A DNA stretch of 17,463 bases. Source: UMGS1975 sp959600905 (GTDB taxonomy: Bacteria > Bacillota > Clostridia > Christensenellales > QAND01). Positions 15,704 to 17,463 of this stretch are shown here, piece by piece. The position numbers and the translations under genes were made by a program. The stretch lies in contig CAUGNO010000017.1 in assembly GCA_959600905.1 (NCBI GenBank), positions 1 to 17,463 of the forward strand, read 5' to 3'. Numbering within the stretch: position 1 is the first letter of the stretch; each line of letters begins with the position of its first letter. The notes under the pieces were generated by a model. That model did not search any database. It saw nothing but the letters and a program-made list of their open reading frames with translations, and was not told the DNA's origin.

Positions 15704-16104
15704 CAAGGTTTCTCCTTCATGGCCTCGGCTATATCCTTGAGCAGCGGATGCACCTCTTGCTGGGTGCGCAAGGTCATGAATTTATCCGTCACAACCCCGA
15801 ACGCTGTGGCAATCTGGCTGATGGTGGATTTCCCTATGATCTCGTCGTTGCTCATCGCAGCAAGCAGCTTATCCAGCACGCCGCATGCCGTGTCCTTCCG
15901 CGCGTCCATCCACGCCAGTACGTCCCGCATGTTCTCTTCCTTTTTTTGTTCGCACTTTTTCATGGTATCCGGGTCGCTTTCCACCACCTGTTTGATCGTT
16001 GTCCACGACCGCTTATGCTTTTTCGCCACGGCGTTGCAGCTCCCCAGCTCCGCATAATCCGCGATAATCTTCTTTTTCTCCCTGTCCGTCAAATGCCGCG
16101 CCAC
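15703..16104 (-). CDS. terS: Terminase small subunit
   Basis: The 133-residue product lies directly upstream of terL and overlaps it by one base. It begins MARHLTDREKKKIIADYAEL and has a helix-turn-helix segment (GSCNAVAKKHKRSWTTIKQV, about 21-40) that would bind the packaging site, followed by a long charged helical region and a C-terminal segment probably contacting TerL (LKDIAEAMKEKP). The start is a GTG at 16104 with GAGGGG seven bases upstream; no ATG offers a better N-terminus, since the HTH begins soon after. The 16-base gap to the upstream remnant ORF contains just this ribosome site. The family is recognised by the HTH plus position. Confidence 0.88.
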   Translation of the reverse strand: MARHLTDREKKKIIADYAELGSCNAVAKKHKRSWTTIKQVVESDPDTMKKCEQKKEENMRDVLAWMDARKDTACGVLDKLLAAMSNDEIIGKSTISQIATAFGVVTDKFMTLRTQQEVHPLLKDIAEAMKEKP

Positions 16105-16119
16105 AACACCACCCCTCTT

Positions 16120-16227
16120 TTACAGCGCTCCTATGCTTTCCGCAACCGCATCCACTGCACTGTCATTTTTCCTTGGGTTGTTCTCATACGGGACGATCTC
16201 CCGCAGATACAACGTCTTGGTTTGCAT
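16120..16227 (-). pseudogene. Remnant of a ParB/Srx-domain gene (35-codon N-terminal fragment)
   Basis: An ATG at 16227 sits behind a strong site (AAAGGGGGAAACA) and opens 35 codons. The product, starting MQTKTLYLREIVPYENNPRK and followed by NDSAVDAVAESI, is the standard N-terminus of the ParB/Srx-like domain found in phage ParB proteins and ParB-methyltransferase fusions. Full-length members continue with a KEFGF-type segment and a GHTR motif; here the frame ends GAL-stop right after ESI. The terS ribosome site follows eight bases later. In related phages, as I recall, a ParB/methyltransferase gene of over 1 kb often stands just here. The best reading is an internal deletion that removed most of the gene and kept its start. 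A functional short peptide cannot be ruled out. Confidence 0.7.
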
Positions 16228-16292
16228 TGTTTCCCCCTTTACACCGCCAAGCCCCCGCCCCCTGGCTTCCTTTTCGCAGTGTACGTTTTCCC

Positions 16293-16324
16293 AAAAGAAA
16301 AAGGCCGATACATGTCGGCCTTTC
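16293..16324 (-). terminator. Rho-independent terminator after the ArpU-like gene
   Basis: On the minus strand AAGGCCGA and TCGGCCTT form an 8-bp stem with a six-base loop, followed by TTTTTCTTTT. It begins 15 bases after the stop of the regulator gene and marks the boundary between the upstream small-gene unit and the packaging/head unit. No clear promoter is visible in the GC-rich 65 bases between it and the ParB-like remnant. Confidence 0.88.
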
Positions 16325-16338
16325 CTTTTTTCCTCAGT

Positions 16339-16749
16339 CTATATTATTTCACATCTTTTGGTGCGATTGGGTGTGATTTTTCTTAGTATCCAATAAATAT
16401 GCTTTTCACTATACCCTGCTTTACGCGCAATCATTGGAACGGGTTGTCCATCAATATAAAAGTTTCTGATGACAATCCTATAATATGGCTTCAACGTCTC
16501 GATCCATGCTTCTACCTCTTTAATTTCCGTTTCCCTCTGCCACAGCTTGTCCGCCAGCTGCTCTTCCAGCTCCATCAGCTTTGTCGTCAGCTCCTCTATC
16601 CGGCTTTTCTCTTGGCCTTTGCTTTGCGGCATCCCTGTGATGGCCTGTGTCATCCGTTCGCGGTCGCTCTTGATTCGCTCCATCCGCTCCCGCAGCGATT
16701 CGATTTCCCCTTTCGCAGAGCGGCAGTTTTCCAGCTGTTCTATCGTCAA
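16339..16749 (-). CDS. ArpU/sigma-like phage late-gene regulator
   Basis: The 136-residue product has a long N-terminal coiled coil (about residues 5-75, with a GEIESLRERMERIKSDRERM stretch) and a C-terminal helix-turn-helix like region 4 of sigma factors: LKPYYRIVIRNFYIDGQPVP then ARKAGYSEKHIYWILRKI (about 85-125). This architecture matches the ArpU/RinA/DUF1492-type proteins that Gram-positive phages carry just upstream of terS to switch on late genes. The start was set to a TTG at 16749, because GGGAGGA lies six or seven bases upstream and TTGA overlaps the preceding stop; a GTG at 16764 lacks a site. Target promoters would be expected ahead of terS or of the lysis genes, but none was identified here. 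Confidence 0.82.
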   Translation of the reverse strand: MTIEQLENCRSAKGEIESLRERMERIKSDRERMTQAITGMPQSKGQEKSRIEELTTKLMELEEQLADKLWQRETEIKEVEAWIETLKPYYRIVIRNFYIDGQPVPMIARKAGYSEKHIYWILRKITPNRTKRCEII

Positions 16750-16928
16750 TAGAAATCCTCCCACCGTTTTTTCTTCCTTCTCCCTGCTTTCTTTTTCTTA
16801 TCGCACACCTCTACGCTGCATCCTCTCGAATGTCCCTCTATCAGGATGTACGCGCAAAACTTTTCCCCGCTGTCCGCACCAAGGCTCCGCCTGTAAAAGC
16901 ATCCGTTACAATGCTTTGGCAATGGCAT
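16746..16928 (-). CDS. Small cysteine-rich phage protein, 60 residues
   Basis: The ATG at 16928 is ten bases after AGGAGG and the gene overlaps its neighbours on both sides. The product starts MPLPKHCNGCFYRRSLG and has five cysteines (C7, C10, C25, C37, C42), with a KFCAYILIEGHSRGCSVEVC middle and a very basic tail (KKKKAGRRKKKRW). The PKHCxGCFY pattern recurs in tiny proteins upstream of the ArpU-like gene in Clostridia phages, from memory; it suggests a metal-binding fold. No function is known. Confidence 0.78.
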   Translation of the reverse strand: MPLPKHCNGCFYRRSLGADSGEKFCAYILIEGHSRGCSVEVCDKKKKAGRRKKKRWEDFY

Positions 16929-17151
16929 GGCTTTCTATCCTCCTGTTTCCGTCCTCTTCCGAATCCCTTTCATACAAAGGGCATTGTAGAACAGTGTAGG
17001 TTTTCAGCGTGCCTCCGTATTGTCGCGTCAGGCTTCCCTCCTCTGCGCTCCATCCCGCTATCGGCTCGAACCGCGCCGACCAGCTGCACTGCCCGCAAAA
17101 CCTCGCGCATGACCAGCACAGCGTTGGTCTCTTCTTTGCTCTTTTTCTCAT
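16906..17151 (-). CDS. Small cysteine-rich protein with CxxC motifs, 81 residues
   Basis: The frame is open to 17352, but the ATG at 17151 overlaps the stop of the upstream membrane-protein gene (ATGA), so coupled translation from there is favoured. The 81-residue product begins with a basic start (MRKRAKKRPTLC) and has C12, C15, C19 and C22 in CWSCARFCGQCSWSARFEP, followed by W34 and C57 (TYTVLQCPLY). The layout is typical of small phage proteins with a zinc-binding knuckle, near the late regulator. Function unknown. The gene overlaps the next one by 23 bases. Confidence 0.78.
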   Translation of the reverse strand: MRKRAKKRPTLCWSCARFCGQCSWSARFEPIAGWSAEEGSLTRQYGGTLKTYTVLQCPLYERDSEEDGNRRIESHAIAKAL

Positions 17152-17312
17152 TCCCACAGCCCCACAATCATCAACGCACTTACAAGCCCTATTAAAAATC
17201 CGCATACCGCAATGCGCGTTGGTTTGTGCTTGATCTCCCTGGCTACGGCATACAGCGCCACAAAGCACACCAGCCCCGTGCACAAAATCCACATCCTCGC
17301 CCACGTTGGCAT
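17148..17312 (-). CDS. Small membrane protein with two helices, 54 residues
   Basis: Reading the minus strand from the ATG at 17312 gives 54 codons. Two hydrophobic stretches (WILCTGLVCFVALYAVA, about 8-24, and IAVCGFLIGLVSALMIVGLW, about 34-53) are separated by a short basic loop (REIKHKPTR). The TAA of the upstream gene is directly followed by this ATG and GGAGGG lies just ahead, while the TGA overlaps the next start. These features argue for a real gene. A two-helix hairpin protein with a positive loop is typical of phage accessory membrane proteins, but I cannot name a function. Confidence 0.75.
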   Translation of the reverse strand: MPTWARMWILCTGLVCFVALYAVAREIKHKPTRIAVCGFLIGLVSALMIVGLWE

Positions 17313-17463
17313 TTAGCCCTCCTTTGCTATCTCCATCATTAGCCGGGCGCACGCATGCGCCAGATGGTTTTCGTGCTCCTCTCCCTCCGGCAGCGGGACA
17401 CCTTCCCTCTTGTCTCTGTACAAGCAGATATGCCGGATCGCATGGTTGATATTGTCCTTTGTC
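17313..17463 (-). CDS. C-terminal end of a possible dATP/dGTP diphosphohydrolase-like protein (5' end outside window)
   Basis: The frame is open from the right window edge to a TAA at 17313-17315, giving the last 50 codons. The sequence contains KDNINHAIRHICLYRD and, near the end, ENHLAHACARLMMEIAKEG. The paired 'DN..HA..H' and 'HLAHA..RL' helices resemble the C-terminal part of DUF5664-type (dATP/dGTP pyrophosphohydrolase-like) proteins of phages, where histidine-rich helices bind metal. With only the end visible the assignment is weak; another helical metal-binding protein is possible. The next gene starts immediately after the stop. Confidence 0.55.
   Translation of the reverse strand, partial: TKDNINHAIRHICLYRDKREGVPLPEGEEHENHLAHACARLMMEIAKEG

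Noticed and set aside
16228..16292. Possible late promoter between the regulator terminator and the ParB-like remnant
   Set aside because: The segment is GC-rich and I could not find a -35/-10 pair with acceptable spacing; an activator-dependent promoter remains possible but unsupported.
1..17463. CRISPR array, tRNA genes, insertion sequences or att sites
   Set aside because: No regularly spaced direct repeats, no cloverleaf-like sequence, no transposase or integrase and no recognisable core repeat were seen in reading the window.

Overview
The window is the packaging, head and tail cluster of a tailed siphovirus, either a prophage or a free phage, with every supported gene on the minus strand. 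Read from the right edge to the left it follows the classic late-gene order of phages of low-GC Gram-positive hosts (A118/SPP1/TP901-1-like). The host is most likely a member of the Bacillota, probably a gut Clostridia with moderately high GC. Reasons are the strong AGGAGG-type ribosome sites, the frequent TTG and GTG starts, tight TGATG/ATGA gene coupling, and families such as the ArpU-type regulator, phage minor capsid protein 2, Gp15 and BppU that belong to phages of these hosts. No integrase, repressor, lysis gene, att site or host gene is visible, so lysogeny cannot be judged.

Right end (17463 to about 16300): the tail of a possible nucleotide-hydrolase-like gene, a 54-residue two-helix membrane protein, two small cysteine-rich proteins and an ArpU/sigma-like late regulator form one overlapping chain that ends at a hairpin terminator. 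Between this terminator and the small terminase gene lies a 35-codon ORF with a good ribosome site. It matches the first part of a ParB/Srx-type domain and then stops, which looks like the remnant of a deleted ParB-domain or methyltransferase gene.

Middle (16104 to 8349): small and large terminase subunits, portal, minor capsid protein 2 with a C-terminal BECR-nuclease-like domain, three small ORFs (one a zinc-ribbon-like protein only 58 residues long), scaffold, major capsid and a head-tail connector. Two hairpin terminators sit inside this transcription unit, one after the 66-residue ORF and one just ahead of the scaffold gene.

Left half (8379 to 1): head-tail joining and tail-completion proteins, major tail protein, a terminator immediately after it, two tail assembly chaperones, tape measure protein, distal tail protein, tail hub (endopeptidase-tail type), and a baseplate/fibre protein (BppU-like N-terminus, coiled coil, collar domain) cut by the left window edge.

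Points most worth a second look: the truncated ParB-like ORF in front of terS; a C-terminal module shared by the major capsid and major tail proteins; the toxin-like domain on minor capsid protein 2; and terminators that bracket the genes for the most abundant structural proteins, suggesting attenuation or antitermination inside the late operon.
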